Assembly: GCF_023094165.1 (NCBI RefSeq)
Contig: NZ_JALMDK010000007.1
Coordinates: forward strand, 3,099-67,098
DNA from: Crossiella sp. S99.2
GTDB taxonomy: Bacteria > Actinomycetota > Actinomycetes > Mycobacteriales > Pseudonocardiaceae
DNA length: 64,000 bases
Direction of reading: 5' to 3'
Below are positions 63,957 to 64,000 of this stretch, piece by piece (the stretch's first letter is position 1; each line of letters starts with the position of its first letter). The position numbers and the translations under genes are program-made. The notes below the pieces were generated by a model, which made no database searches, was not told the origin of the DNA, and saw only the letters and a program-made list of their open reading frames with translations.

Positions 63957-64000
63957 CACGGTTCGTCCAAGGCGACGGGGTCCAGCTCGCCGTGCGCGAA
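63953..64000 (+). CDS. start of an alpha/beta-hydrolase-like gene (truncated by window)
   Basis: Only 16 codons are inside the window: MTRFVQGDGVQLAVRE. This opening is typical of alpha/beta hydrolases and of hydrolase-SDR fusions. It overlaps the M24 gene by 4 bp, so the two form an operon. Confidence 0.45.
   Translation, partial: MTRFVQGDGVQLAVRE

Noticed and set aside
1..64000. tRNA, rRNA, insertion sequences, attachment sites, replication origin
   Set aside because: No cloverleaf with conserved arms, transposase motif, terminal inverted repeats with target duplication or DnaA-box cluster was recognised by eye; a covariance-model scan would be needed to exclude small RNAs.

Overview
The window is very GC-rich, with strong third-position GC bias, GTG starts, purine-rich ribosome binding sites and many 4-base ATGA/GTGA gene overlaps. 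Together with the gene content (a nitrate-sensor-type kinase plus roadblock pair, an LLM-type presumed F420 oxidoreductase, several LysR/TetR/IclR regulators, and a Ser/Thr kinase beside an FHA protein), this points to a filamentous actinomycete. Pseudonocardiaceae is my guess rather than something the sequence proves. I recognised no rRNA, tRNA, CRISPR array, transposase or phage gene.

Layout. 1-3.2 kb: a minus-strand STAND/LAL-like ATPase that lacks a LuxR DNA-binding end and is followed by 35-bp tandem repeats. 3.4-5.0 kb: a small secreted peptide, a secreted trypsin-like protease and a frameshifted lipoprotein remnant. 5.0-12.0 kb: an orphan oxidative cluster. A minus-strand operon encodes a flavin monooxygenase, a 4-hydroxymandelate-oxidase-like FMN enzyme, a cytochrome P450 with a non-canonical I helix and a cation/proton antiporter; a stand-alone AMP-ligase is divergent from it. 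12.0-13.7 kb: gene remnants, a tiny minus-strand ORF and a second secreted trypsin-like protease.

13.8-26.4 kb is one plus-strand carbohydrate regulon: an enolase-superfamily sugar-acid dehydratase, a secreted GH27 enzyme with FN3 and CBM modules, two ABC permeases, a GH95 fucosidase, a CE7 acetylesterase, a sugar-binding lipoprotein, a GH36 alpha-galactosidase and a GntR regulator. The set fits uptake and trimming of acetylated, fucosylated and galactosylated plant side chains. 26.4-33.6 kb: a two-component system, a membrane protein, a GNAT-like protein, a TPR protein with an LCM-type methyltransferase, and a YchJ-like protein. 33.6-38.6 kb: an LLM oxidoreductase, an AlkC-like repair protein, a LysR, an SDR/epimerase, a TetR and a DUF427 protein.

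38.6-56 kb carries aromatic catabolism. A tightly coupled minus-strand operon encodes an ABC importer (two substrate-binding proteins, two permeases, one ATPase), PobA, and a nitrate-sensor-type histidine kinase with a roadblock protein (a conservon lacking its usual C and D members). Next come a divergent LysR, an NAD formate dehydrogenase, a fused maleylacetate reductase/hydroxyquinol 1,2-dioxygenase, an IclR regulator and pcaI-pcaJ-pcaF. The pathways converge on 3-oxoadipate, but the step linking PobA's product to hydroxyquinol, or a protocatechuate dioxygenase, is not in the window. 56-64 kb: a serine hydrolase with a divergent TetR, a LysR, a cupin, a secreted beta-helix protein, a Ser/Thr kinase with a duplicated extracellular domain, an FHA protein, an M24 peptidase-like protein and the start of a further gene.

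The most unusual feature is a dispersed palindrome, consensus TACCGACCGGTCGGTA. I found thirteen copies matching at 14 or more of 16 positions, in both intergenic and coding DNA. Seven are intergenic, and six lie at or just past gene ends. Two sit in longer hairpins whose flanking arms differ in sequence but still pair. A second, shorter palindrome (GTCCACWGTGGAC) is also over-represented, mostly inside genes.
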